From NCBI RefSeq assembly GCF_003797185.1, contig NZ_RKMH01000018.1, positions 20,685 to 84,684 on the forward strand: a DNA stretch of 64,000 bases, given 5' to 3'. A model generated the notes under the pieces. The model searched no databases. It was not told the origin of the DNA and was given only the letters and a program-made list of their open reading frames with translations. Shown here in pieces: positions 26,313 to 34,546 of the stretch (position 1 is its first letter; each line of letters starts with the position of its first letter). Position numbers and translations under genes: made by a program. Origin of the DNA: Gordonia oryzae (GTDB lineage: Bacteria > Actinomycetota > Actinomycetes > Mycobacteriales > Mycobacteriaceae).

Positions 26313-26364
26313 GGGGATTGGACGCGAGCAGACCGCATCCGGTTCCATCGGCGACGTCGTCGTT

Positions 26365-26413
26365 GATCAGTATGACGTTTCGCCCGGATTCCGGAGGAAA
26401 CGTCATACTGATC
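26365..26413. repeat. 49-bp palindromic repeat, copy B
   Basis: Seventeen-base perfect arms GATCAGTATGACGTTTC and GAAACGTCATACTGATC surround CCCGGATTCCGGAG. It lies between the DUF559 start and the mmsB stop (12 bases away). Could also act as a terminator for mmsB. See copy A. Confidence 0.88.
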
Positions 26414-26424
26414 AACGGCTGACC

Positions 26425-27294
26425 TCAACGCAAGGTCGTGATGATCGCCGAAAAATCCAGTCCCGCGTTCTGCTCGGCAAAGGCCCGATACAGTTGCGCC
26501 GCATGGGTTCCCAGTGGGGCACGGGAACCGGTGTCGGCGACGGCGTCCATGGCCAGGCCGAGGTCCTTGTTCATCAGCGCGGTGGCGAAGCCGGGCGTGA
26601 ACTCGTTGTTGGCCGGCGACGCCGGCTGCGGGCCGGGCACCGGACAGTTGGTCTCGATGGCCCAACAGTTTCCGGTCGCTCCGGTGACGACGTCGTAGAG
26701 CGCCTGGTCGGAGAGGCCGAGTTTCTCGGCGAGGACGAAGGCCTCGCCGACGGCGATCTGCTGCACGGCCAACAGCATGTTGTTGCAGACCTTCGCGGCC
26801 TGTCCGGCACCGGTGTCACCGCAGTGGATGATCTTGCCCGCCATGGGATCCAGGGTGGTGCGCGCCGCGGCGAAGGCCTCCTCGCTGCCGCCGACCATGA
26901 ACGCCAGGGTGCCCGCGGCCGCGCCCTTGACACCTCCCGACACCGGGGCGTCGACCTGCGCGAAGCCGAGATCACCAGCGCGCGAATTGATCTCACGGGC
27001 ATCGGCGACCGAGATCGTCGAACTGTCGATGAACAGCGTTCCGGTGGCACTCGCCGGGAGGATCTCGTCGTAGAGTTGCTTGACGATTGCGCCGCTGGGC
27101 AGCATCGTGATCACGACCTGCGCGACCGCAACGGCTTCCACCGCGGTCGGGAAGGTCTCGACGCCGGTCTCCTGCGCCGCTTTCACCGCCTCGGGCACCG
27201 GATCGAAGCCGTGCACCGTGTGCCCGGCCTTGACCAGGTTCGCCGCCATCGGCCCACCCATGTTACCCAGCCCCAGAAAGGCGATCGTCGTCAT
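26425..27294 (-). CDS. mmsB: 3-hydroxyisobutyrate dehydrogenase
   Basis: 289 aa. Rossmann motif IAFLGLGNMGGPMAANL, then substrate-binding DAPVSGGVKGAAAGTLAFMVGG (near 120) with the SGG motif, catalytic Lys in GQAAKVCNNMLL near 170, and the C-terminal NKDLGLAMD. It oxidises 3-hydroxyisobutyrate to methylmalonate semialdehyde in valine catabolism. It follows the acyl-CoA dehydrogenase at 33 bases and mmsA further upstream, a complete distal valine pathway unit except enoyl-CoA hydratase and the CoA hydrolase. Confidence 0.92.
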   Translation of the reverse strand: MTTIAFLGLGNMGGPMAANLVKAGHTVHGFDPVPEAVKAAQETGVETFPTAVEAVAVAQVVITMLPSGAIVKQLYDEILPASATGTLFIDSSTISVADAREINSRAGDLGFAQVDAPVSGGVKGAAAGTLAFMVGGSEEAFAAARTTLDPMAGKIIHCGDTGAGQAAKVCNNMLLAVQQIAVGEAFVLAEKLGLSDQALYDVVTGATGNCWAIETNCPVPGPQPASPANNEFTPGFATALMNKDLGLAMDAVADTGSRAPLGTHAAQLYRAFAEQNAGLDFSAIITTLR

Positions 27295-27327
27295 TGTCGA
27301 ATCTCCATATCGAATCTCTCGGTGATG

Positions 27328-28491
27328 TCAGTTCGAGAAGCGTGTTGCGATGGACCGGCCCACCACGACTCGCATGATCTCGTTGGTCCCCTCCAGGATG
27401 CGGTGCACGCGCAGATCCCGGACGATCTTCTCGACTCCGTACTCGGCCAGGTAGCCGTAGCCGCCGTGCAACTGCAGCGCCTGGTCGGCGACGGTGTAGC
27501 ACGAATCGGTGACGTAGCGCTTGGCCATCGCACACTGTTCGACCTTGTCCGGGGCGCCGGCGTCGAGTGCACTCGCCGCGTGCCACAGCATCAGGCGCGC
27601 GGTCTGCAGCGAGGTCGCCATGTCGGCCAGCGTGAAGCGGATGGTCGACTCGTCGATCAGCGCCGCCCCGAAGGCTTTTCGGGAGGCGACGTAGGCGGCC
27701 GCCTTGTCGAAGGCCGCCTGCGCACCACCCAACGACGACGCCGCGATGTTGAGCCGGCCGCCGTTGAGGCCGTTCATCGCGATACCGAATCCGATGCCCT
27801 CGGTGTTACCGAGGAGACTGGTCGCCGGAACCCGCACCTCGTCGAGGATCACTTGCGCGGTGGGTTGGGCGTGCCACCCCATCTTGTGTTCCTGGGCACC
27901 GAAACTCAGCCCCGGCGAGTCCTTCTCGATGAGAAAGGTGGAGATGCCCTTGGGCCCGGCATCCCCGGTCCGCGCCATCACGACGTAGAGATCCGACGAA
28001 CCCGCACCGGAGATGAACTGTTTGACGCCGGTGAGCACGTACTCGTCCCCGACCCGCTCGGCACGGGTCGACAACGCTGCCGCGTCCGAACCGGCACCCG
28101 GCTCGGTGAGGCAGTAGCTGGCAACGGTGTCCATGTTCGCCAGCCTCGGAACCCACTGTGCGCGTTGTTCATCGGTGCCGTACTCGTCGACCATCCACGT
28201 ACACATGTTGTGGATCGACAGGAAGGCGGCGACCGCCGGATCGGCGTAGGCGAGTTGTTCGAAGATCCGGACGCCGTCCAGTCGGCGGAGCCCACTACCA
28301 CCGGCATCCTCGGCACAGTAGATCGCACCCATGCCGAGCTGCGCGGCCTCGCGCAGCTCGGCGACCGGGAAGTGGTTGTCGGCATCCCACCTCAGGGCAT
28401 GGGGGGCAATGCGTTTCGCGGCGAAGTCGGCCGCGGTCTCGACGATGACACGCTCGTCGGCGTCGAGACCGGTGTCAACGAAAGTCGTCAT
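27328..28491 (-). CDS. Acyl-CoA dehydrogenase, probable isobutyryl-CoA dehydrogenase
   Basis: 387 aa. FAD motifs: YCLTEPGAGSDAAAL near 130 and LNGGRLNIAASSLGGAQAAFDKA near 235; the C-terminal LQLHGGYGYLAEYGVEKIVRDLRVHRILEGTNEIMRVV carries the active-site Glu of short-chain members (EGTNE near 371). It sits between mmsA and mmsB, so isobutyryl-CoA to methacrylyl-CoA is the natural reaction (inference from context). It is 6 bases downstream of mmsA and is coupled to it. Confidence 0.88.
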   Translation of the reverse strand: MTTFVDTGLDADERVIVETAADFAAKRIAPHALRWDADNHFPVAELREAAQLGMGAIYCAEDAGGSGLRRLDGVRIFEQLAYADPAVAAFLSIHNMCTWMVDEYGTDEQRAQWVPRLANMDTVASYCLTEPGAGSDAAALSTRAERVGDEYVLTGVKQFISGAGSSDLYVVMARTGDAGPKGISTFLIEKDSPGLSFGAQEHKMGWHAQPTAQVILDEVRVPATSLLGNTEGIGFGIAMNGLNGGRLNIAASSLGGAQAAFDKAAAYVASRKAFGAALIDESTIRFTLADMATSLQTARLMLWHAASALDAGAPDKVEQCAMAKRYVTDSCYTVADQALQLHGGYGYLAEYGVEKIVRDLRVHRILEGTNEIMRVVVGRSIATRFSN

Positions 28492-28497
28492 CGCCGA

Positions 28498-30027
28498 TCA
28501 GTCCATCGTCGGGATGACGAACTCCGCGCCGTCCTTGATACCCGACGGCCAGCGTGAGGTGACGGTCTTGGTCTTGGTGTAGAACTGGATCGACGCCGGA
28601 CCGTGCTGGTTGAGGTCGCCGAAGCCTGACCGCTTCCAGCCGCCGAAGGTGTAGTAGGCCACCGGAACCGGGATGGGAACGTTCACCCCGACCATGCCCA
28701 CCTCGACGCGGGCGGTGAAGTCGCGGGCGGCGTCGCCGTCCTGGGTGAAGATCGCAACACCGTTGCCGTACTGGTGATCCGAGGCGAGCGCGAGCGCCTC
28801 CTCGTAATCGGCGGCGCGCACGATGGCCAGCACCGGTCCGAAGATCTCGTCGGTGTAGATCGACATGTCCTTGGTGACGTGGTCGAACAGCGTCGGGCCG
28901 ATGAAGAAGCCGTTGGACAGGTCCTCGTCACCGAAGGTCTGCTCGTTGCTGCCCCGCTCCCGACCGTCGATCACCAGGTCGGCACCCTCCTCGACACCCT
29001 TGCCGATGTAGGTGCGCACCCGCTCGAGTGCGGCTGCGGTCACCAGCGGCCCGTAGTCTGCCTTCGGGTCAAGGGAGTGCCCGACACGCAATGCGTTGAC
29101 CTTGTCGACAAGCTTGGCGCGCAATCGTTCTGCGGTCTGTTCCCCAACCGGCACGGCCACGCTGATCGCCATGCACCGTTCTCCGGCGCTGCCGTAGCCG
29201 GCTCCGATCAACGCATCGACAACCTGATCGAGATTGGCGTCGGGCATGATGATCATGTGGTTCTTGGCACCACCGAAGCACTGCGAACGCTTGCCCTTCG
29301 CCGCGGCGGTGGAGTAGATGTACTGCGCGATGTCGGAGCTGCCAACGAAGCCGAGTGCCTTGACCTCGGGGTGATCGAGCAGCGCGTCGACGGCCTCCTT
29401 GTCGCCATGGACGACCTGGAACACACCATCGGGAAGGCCGGCCTCGGTGAAGAGTTCGGCGAGGCGGACCGGAACCGACGGGTCCCGCTCACTGGGCTTG
29501 AGAATGAAGGCGTTACCGCAGGCGAGCGCCGGGCCGGCCTTCCACAGCGGGATCATCGCCGGGAAGTTGAACGGGGTGATACCCGCTACCACACCGAGTG
29601 GCTGACGAATCGAGTGCACGTCGATGCCGGACCCGGCGCCCTCGGTGAACTCGCCTTTGATCAGATGCGGGATGCCGATCGCGAATTCGATGACCTCGAT
29701 GCCGCGCTGGATGTCGCCGAGAGCGTCGGCGTGGGTCTTGCCGTGCTCAAGCGAGAGGGTGGTGGCGATCTCATCGGCGTTCTTGTTCACGAGATCGACG
29801 AAACGCATCAGCACCCGGGCGCGCCGTTGCGGGTTCCACGCGGCCCACTCCTGCTGGGCCTTCGTGGCGATCTCGACCGCCTTGCCGACCTCGTCGGCAC
29901 TGGCAAGCGGAACCCGCGCGGCGACGGCGCCGGTACTCGGATTGAAGACGTCAGCGAAGCGACCGCCGTCGACGGTCACCTGAGTGCCGTTGAGGTAGTG
30001 CGGGATGGAGGTGGTGGTTGTGCTCAC
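28498..30027 (-). CDS. mmsA: Methylmalonate-semialdehyde dehydrogenase (CoA-acylating)
   Basis: 509 aa. Aldehyde-dehydrogenase fold with ITPFNFPAMIPLWKAGPAL near 150, LKPSERDPSVP near 180, VGSSDIAQYIYSTAAAKGKRSQC near 230 with GGAKNHMIIMPDA after it, catalytic Cys in YGSAGERCMAISVAV near 288. The NFPAM and GERCM motifs define the MmsA family. It turns methylmalonate semialdehyde into propionyl-CoA. It starts the mmsA-acyl-CoA dehydrogenase-mmsB operon. A promoter lies about 45-70 bases upstream. Confidence 0.93.
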   Translation of the reverse strand: MSTTTTSIPHYLNGTQVTVDGGRFADVFNPSTGAVAARVPLASADEVGKAVEIATKAQQEWAAWNPQRRARVLMRFVDLVNKNADEIATTLSLEHGKTHADALGDIQRGIEVIEFAIGIPHLIKGEFTEGAGSGIDVHSIRQPLGVVAGITPFNFPAMIPLWKAGPALACGNAFILKPSERDPSVPVRLAELFTEAGLPDGVFQVVHGDKEAVDALLDHPEVKALGFVGSSDIAQYIYSTAAAKGKRSQCFGGAKNHMIIMPDANLDQVVDALIGAGYGSAGERCMAISVAVPVGEQTAERLRAKLVDKVNALRVGHSLDPKADYGPLVTAAALERVRTYIGKGVEEGADLVIDGRERGSNEQTFGDEDLSNGFFIGPTLFDHVTKDMSIYTDEIFGPVLAIVRAADYEEALALASDHQYGNGVAIFTQDGDAARDFTARVEVGMVGVNVPIPVPVAYYTFGGWKRSGFGDLNQHGPASIQFYTKTKTVTSRWPSGIKDGAEFVIPTMD

Positions 30028-30072
30028 CGCGAGATCACCTGGACTTCTGCTCGGGATTCTGTGGACACCCCA

Positions 30073-30100
30073 ATACTAGGAGATCCAAGTAATTGCGCAA
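30073..30100 (-). promoter_or_regulatory. Candidate sigma-A promoter for the mmsA operon
   Basis: On the minus strand TTGCGC (30100-30095) and TAGTAT (30078-30073) are separated by 16 bp. The -10 element fits well; the -35 shares TTG only. Confidence 0.35.
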
Positions 30101-30349
30101 GGGTCGGCCGCCACGAACCGGAGGCGACGGCGGCGAGCAGCACGGACCGGATGGTGGCGCGCGGGAGAATCAGGGTGGCCTCGCCACATTTCTGTAAGGA
30201 GTTCGGGTCCGCCGCCATTCTCTACGTCACCGCAACCGGCGACCGCCAGCGAGACCCTCAACCCCGGCGGTCAACTGAGGACCAAGAGGCTCACAGCCCG
30301 GGCGCCACGCAGCTCGGCGAGCACGCCCGCCGCGACAACTCCTCGGTGG
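30101..30349. other. Remainder of the region between mmsA and the transporter
   Basis: The whole gap from 30028 to 30349 is 322 bases. Apart from the promoter candidate it holds no gene with family-like sequence; one minus-strand frame around 30330-30420 reads GIGLCAHVAAITLGLTTEEL, overlapping the transporter tail, but has no start and is followed by frame breaks. Confidence 0.4.
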
Positions 30350-31417
30350 TCAAGCCGAGCGTGATGGCCGCGACGTGGGCGCAGAGTCCGATCCCGGTGA
30401 TCGATCCGGTAACCGCCTGATCTGATCACTGCCAGCCAACGCTCCGTGCTCGGGCCGGGACTGGGGTGCCGGCGCATCCCCGACCGGTTCGACCCGCGCG
30501 TCCTCGGCGCCAGCGTCCTCGGTGACAGCGTCCTCGGTGACAGGGTCCTCGGAGATAGGGTCCCCAGGGGCGGTGGGCGCCGGCTGGCCGGGCAAGGTGC
30601 CGCACCGCACCGCCGATTCCTTGGCCAGCTCGATGACCGACCGAATCATCACCGCCAGCACCACCCCGAGGAACAGGGCCGTCGTCGTCGACACCTTGAG
30701 GTTCTCGCCGAGAAGCACGACGCCGAGAGCCATCGCCACCGCGGGTTCCATCACATTCATCGCCGGGAACGACGTCTGCAGGTCACCGGCGCCGAAACCC
30801 TTCTGCTGGGCGAGAATCGCGCCGGTAGCGACCACCACGAACAGATACAGCTCGGGGTGGACGAACATGTGCATCGGATGGTGCAGTAGTTGGTAGACGA
30901 TGGTCTTGATCAGCAGCGCCGACACCCCGAACAGGGTGCCCGCGGCCAAACCGTAGAACAGCGCCCGATAGTGCGGGGTCGAACGCTCGGCACAGACCAC
31001 ACACGCCACGATCACCGCGGCGACGGCGGCGACCGTCGCCCACACGACGAGGTCGTGCGGGCGGCGCATCGACGGCTCGGGGCGAGAGATGAGCAGGAAC
31101 GTCGCCACGCAGACAACCAGCACCGCACCCCACGCCCACTCTGGCTTGGCGGGATGACGCCGATCGGCCCATGCCTCCAGAGGAAGGGCAAACAGCACCG
31201 CGAGCACGACGAGTGGCTGCACCAGCAAGATCGATCCGAGACCGAGCGCGACCGCCTGGAGCGTGAACCCGACGATCGCGATGAACGCCCCCGCCCACCA
31301 GCCACGGGTGATCGCACCCGACGCCCGGGACGCGCGCTGACGCAGCACCGTTCCGGCGGCGATCAACAGTGCCGCGAGAACCGCGAGTATCGCCGGAACC
31401 CATGAATGCACGTCCAC
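30350..31417 (-). CDS. DMT-superfamily (EamA-like) transporter
   Basis: 355 aa from GTG (an alternative GTG six bases later gives MHSWVP). About nine to ten membrane helices, e.g. VPAILAVLAALLIAAGTV, FIAIVGFTLQAVALGLGSIL, and a late MEPAVAMALGVVLLGENLKV (near 235) that marks the second half repeat of DMT exporters. The C-terminal 65 residues are hydrophilic and acidic, rich in ED repeats (SEDPVTEDAVTEDAG). Substrate cannot be predicted. The last 30 residues are unlike the rest and could be a drifted tail. It is divergent from the 116-aa hypothetical gene. Confidence 0.78.
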   Translation of the reverse strand: MDVHSWVPAILAVLAALLIAAGTVLRQRASRASGAITRGWWAGAFIAIVGFTLQAVALGLGSILLVQPLVVLAVLFALPLEAWADRRHPAKPEWAWGAVLVVCVATFLLISRPEPSMRRPHDLVVWATVAAVAAVIVACVVCAERSTPHYRALFYGLAAGTLFGVSALLIKTIVYQLLHHPMHMFVHPELYLFVVVATGAILAQQKGFGAGDLQTSFPAMNVMEPAVAMALGVVLLGENLKVSTTTALFLGVVLAVMIRSVIELAKESAVRCGTLPGQPAPTAPGDPISEDPVTEDAVTEDAGAEDARVEPVGDAPAPQSRPEHGALAGSDQIRRLPDRSPGSDSAPTSRPSRSA

Positions 31418-31473
31418 AAGGCTAACGGTGCGCCTACCCGCGAGGCGAGGTTTGCCCGCCGTAAGTTGGATGC

Positions 31474-31824
31474 ATGCGGTTGCGATCAGAACTGGAGTTA
31501 CTCGGGACCCTCGATACCACCACGATCGAGGCCGTCTGCACCGACCCATCGCTGGCCGAGCACCTGGTCGTCGCATGCCTGGACGAGGCCGCCGACGCCG
31601 ACACCGCCGCCGAACTGGCCGAGACTCGCGCCGAGGCGGATGCCGATGATACCGGTCGGGATGAAGGCGAGAGGGACCACGCCGCCGAGCCGGCCTGCTT
31701 CCACCGCCAGGAGGCCGCGGCGTGGCGGGCCACCGCGCGGGTGTTGGCCGGATCACAGCGCTCTCGCGACACCCCGCCGTCGCGCCCGGCGATAACGACC
31801 CGCAACGTCCGAGGAGTGGCGTGA
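31474..31824 (+). CDS. Hypothetical protein upstream of SixA-like phosphatase
   Basis: 116 aa, MRLRSELELLGTLDTTTIEA start. An acidic, Ala/Asp/Glu-rich soluble protein, no domain recognised. Its stop overlaps the next start (GTGA), so it is translationally coupled to the histidine phosphatase; that overlap is the main reason to accept it as a gene. The ATG follows TTGGATGC with a weak ribosome site. Confidence 0.6.
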   Translation: MRLRSELELLGTLDTTTIEAVCTDPSLAEHLVVACLDEAADADTAAELAETRAEADADDTGRDEGERDHAAEPACFHRQEAAAWRATARVLAGSQRSRDTPPSRPAITTRNVRGVA

Positions 31825-32330
31825 GCCACGCCGAGACCGCCGGACCAAGACGGACGTTGGTCCTCATGCGACACGGCAAGTCCGGTTACCCGCCGGGCGT
31901 CGGCGATCATGGGCGCCCACTGGCCGACCGCGGTCGGCGCGAGGCAGCCCTGGCCGGTCGATGGATGACCGAGGAGGGACTGTCGGTGGACGCCGTGCTG
32001 TGCTCGACGGCCACCCGTACCCGGCAGACCCTCGACCGGACCGGGATCAGCGCCCCGACCGTCTACCTCGACGACCTCTACGGCGGCAGCCCGTTCGACG
32101 TGCTCGAGGCGTTGCGCATCCACGCGCCCGCGGACGCCACCACCGTGCTCGTCGTCGGCCACGACCCGGGTATGCCGACCACCGCGCTCACCCTCGACCC
32201 CGAGGGCAGCATCGATCGATTCCCCACCTCCGCCTATGCGGTCGTGCACATCGGCGTGCCCTGGGAGACGATCGGCGTCGACCACGATCCTGATGCCCGC
32301 CTTCTCGGCGTGCGCGTTCCGCGCGACTGA
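31821..32330 (+). CDS. SixA-like histidine phosphatase
   Basis: 169 aa, GTG start after GAGGAG. Histidine-phosphatase superfamily signature LVLMRHGKSGYPPG near 14 with catalytic His in RHGKS, second Arg in STATRTRQT near 67, and C-terminal His in VVGHDPGMPTT near 116. The RHGKS start matches SixA-type phosphohistidine phosphatases, which dephosphorylate proteins or small phosphates. No partner kinase is present. It ends 150 bases before the ArsR gene. Confidence 0.85.
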   Translation: MSHAETAGPRRTLVLMRHGKSGYPPGVGDHGRPLADRGRREAALAGRWMTEEGLSVDAVLCSTATRTRQTLDRTGISAPTVYLDDLYGGSPFDVLEALRIHAPADATTVLVVGHDPGMPTTALTLDPEGSIDRFPTSAYAVVHIGVPWETIGVDHDPDARLLGVRVPRD

Positions 32331-32410
32331 CCTCGCATCGGCGCCACCGTCAACGCCTTGCGCGGTCTGCGATCTCGGATTTGTCCGGCGGGATTCCGCG
32401 CCATACTATC

Positions 32411-32430
32411 GATTACGCAATCACGTAATC
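32411..32430. promoter_or_regulatory. Palindromic operator upstream of arsR-like gene
   Basis: GATTACGCAATCACGTAATC is an inverted repeat GATTACG-N6-CGTAATC, about 48 bases before the ArsR GTG. This is likely an autoregulatory operator (inference from position). Confidence 0.6.
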
Positions 32431-32435
32431 CGCCA

Positions 32436-32462
32436 ATTCATCGTTGAAACCAAGCGATGAAT
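32436..32462 (+). promoter_or_regulatory. Inverted repeat just before the ArsR ribosome site
   Basis: ATTCATCG (32436-32443) and CGATGAAT (32455-32462) are perfect inverted arms, loop 11. It is either a second operator or a 5' leader hairpin. Confidence 0.4.
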
Positions 32463-32477
32463 GACTGAGGAGCCCCC

Positions 32478-32852
32478 GTGTCGACCAACGCATTCTCCGG
32501 CACCGACCAGCCGCTGTATGAGATCAAGTCCAACCTGTTCAAGGCCCTCGCCCACCCGGCGCGTATCCGGGTCCTCGAGGTCCTCTCGGCCAACGACTCG
32601 CCGACCCCGGTGAGCGAACTCCTCACCATCATCAACATCGGCCCGACCACCATGTCGCAACATCTCGCAGTGCTCAAACGACACCACGTCGTCCGTTCGA
32701 CGCGCACCGGCAACGCCGTGTTCTACACGCTCGCCCACCCGAAGGTGTCGGAGTTGCTGCTCATCGCCCGAACCTTCCTGGCCGACACACTCGACGAGCA
32801 GCGCGAGCAGTACGACGCGATCGCTGCGTTACCGCCAGTCGTCCGGGCCTGA
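32478..32852 (+). CDS. ArsR family regulator
   Basis: 124 aa, GTG start after GAGGAGCCCCC. Helix-turn-helix: LFKALAHPARIRVLEVLSA and PTPVSELLTIINIGPTTMSQHLAVLKRHHVVRS, then wing TGNAVFYTLAHPKVSELL. The metal-binding CxC of ArsR/SmtB sensors (ELCVCDL) is replaced by NIGPTT, so it is not a classical thiol metal sensor. Two inverted repeats stand upstream. Target gene unknown; no partner follows on the plus strand. Confidence 0.85.
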   Translation: MSTNAFSGTDQPLYEIKSNLFKALAHPARIRVLEVLSANDSPTPVSELLTIINIGPTTMSQHLAVLKRHHVVRSTRTGNAVFYTLAHPKVSELLLIARTFLADTLDEQREQYDAIAALPPVVRA

Positions 32853-33435
32853 CGGCACGCGGCGCACGTCCATCACCGTCCCCCGACATTCCCAGGGACG
32901 GTGTGAACTCGCCCGGCCGGGCCTGGCCGTCGCCGAGCAGGCCATTGCGGCCGAGGAGATTTGGGAACCACGGCGCATACGCCGCCACTCCGTGGAGGAC
33001 GGGGCGCAGCAGGTCACGGACGGCGGCGCGATGTGAGTACAGTCCGTAATGGTCCCTGTTCGTCCACCGAACATTGTCCACCGAGATATGTCCACCGAGA
33101 TATGTCTGTCGAGTTGTGTTCACCAACTCACTTCCACAGCATAATCCCTGCCTCAGCCGACGTGGGTCGTCGACCGGACCGCGCAGTGGAGAACCCGATG
33201 CGGTTGCGCGTCACCGAGCGACGCCAACTCGCCCTCGAGTGCCACCGTGCGGGTGAACGCGACCGAAAGCACCGAGCGCACCGCCACACGACTGGATCGC
33301 CCTGGAGGCAGACGTTGCGCCGTTGAGGCGCTTCTACGCCTTCCGATAGTCGCGACGAGTTACTCGCGGCGATGGCCGAGCATGCATGCCACCACTATCG
33401 TCGTCCGGATGCTCGGCACGTACGTCACCGCCTGA
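32853..33435. pseudogene. Intergenic stretch with degraded coding remnants
   Basis: 583 bases with no intact gene. A 14-bp tandem repeat (TGTCCACCGAGATA, twice) lies at 33075-33102. On the plus strand near 33190-33435 two fragments in different frames read EADVAPLRRFYAF and DSRDELLAAMAEHACHHYRR, suggesting a frameshifted, dead gene. A minus-strand frame includes DHYGLYSHRAAVRDLLRPVL near 33000. None gives a family match by eye. Confidence 0.3.
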
Positions 33436-34473
33436 TCATCCGCCGGTCACCGGCGACACCGGTACGCACGGCACCGGGCGCAGATGAGTCGGGTCGAGGG
33501 CGTTGAGCACCAGCGCGGCAGATCGGCGGTTCGCCACGATAGACAGATGATCGGCGTGATCGATCGGACAGCCATCCTGCACAACGATAGTGGTGACATC
33601 GGTGCCGGGCGGTCCGGGAAGGATACCCGACGAGTACGGGGTGACGATCTCGTCGTCGCGCGTCACGATGTTGGTGTACCGCACCCCCGGCAGGTAGGGC
33701 GTGGGTAGGCGGACCGCCTGGTTGAAGTTGAGATCCGCCGGCGCGGGTGTGCATTCGGGACACGCCGGATGAGCGGGCGCCGCGATCCCTAGTCGCGCGC
33801 GGAATGCGGCGATCGTCTCGCCGCGGACGTCGTCGTCGTCGGGGCCCTGACGCCAGTACGGGGCGAGCGACACGTAATGTGCCACATGGCCCCGCCCACC
33901 AAGATATTTCAGCCAGTAGGTGGGGATCTCGGTGCCCAACGAATGTCCGACGATGTCGACCTGGTCACTGCCGGTCACGGCGCGCACGTGGTCGATGAAT
34001 TCCTTGATCTGCCAAGCACTGTCGGGTTTGGGACCGAGTCCGCCGAGCGCCGAGACCGGCCACAGCGTACTGAGGGCACCGTAGGTGGGTGCGAACACGC
34101 AGTAGCCGGCGTTGACCAACACCGGCGCAAGCGTGGCCCAATTCGTCTGCTGCCCACCGCCGCTGCCGTGAACCAGGATCACCGGCCGCGGGTGGGCGGC
34201 CGACGGGCGGCACGAGTAGTCGTTGGTGCCGGGCAGCGACCCGCCGGGATGGGCGAGTTCGGCGGAGATACCGGCCAGGAAGTCGTAGGTCACCGGTAAC
34301 GGGGTGTGCAGCCGAGCCTGAGCCGTCCCGATCCCGGGAGCCCCGATCCCGAGCACGCAGGCCACGACCATCGCCGCAACGGCGACGAACGTGACGCGAC
34401 GTAGTCTGCCCCGTCTCCCTGGCGGACGGCAAGGCCCGGAGCGGTGCATGCGGTGATCGGGAACAAGCGACAC
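33436..34473 (-). CDS. Secreted lipase/esterase (alpha/beta hydrolase)
   Basis: 345 aa from GTG; a later ATG at 34449 is possible and neither has a clear ribosome site. Signal region: RRGRLRRVTFVAVAAMVVACVL, cleavage near residue 52 (AQA). Oxyanion HG in ILVHGSGGGQQTNW near 100, nucleophile Ser in VDIVGHSLGTEIPTYW near 174, Asp candidate near 250 (RDDEIVTPYSSG) and final His in DHADHLSIVAN near 310. Class-2-type lipase (EstA/LipB family). It is exported and may free fatty acids for import. Single gene. Confidence 0.83.
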   Translation of the reverse strand: MSLVPDHRMHRSGPCRPPGRRGRLRRVTFVAVAAMVVACVLGIGAPGIGTAQARLHTPLPVTYDFLAGISAELAHPGGSLPGTNDYSCRPSAAHPRPVILVHGSGGGQQTNWATLAPVLVNAGYCVFAPTYGALSTLWPVSALGGLGPKPDSAWQIKEFIDHVRAVTGSDQVDIVGHSLGTEIPTYWLKYLGGRGHVAHYVSLAPYWRQGPDDDDVRGETIAAFRARLGIAAPAHPACPECTPAPADLNFNQAVRLPTPYLPGVRYTNIVTRDDEIVTPYSSGILPGPPGTDVTTIVVQDGCPIDHADHLSIVANRRSAALVLNALDPTHLRPVPCVPVSPVTGG

Positions 34474-34546
34474 GCCTTACGGTAACCCCGGGCGGCGAAG
34501 GTCGAAAAGACCTTGCTCCCCCGCAGATGAGCCGCAGTTGATGCCG

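Noticed and set aside
26305..28557. Long plus-strand frame opposite mmsB and the acyl-CoA dehydrogenase
   Set aside because: Arg/Gly/Asp-rich shadow without start context, contradicted by clear motifs on the other strand.
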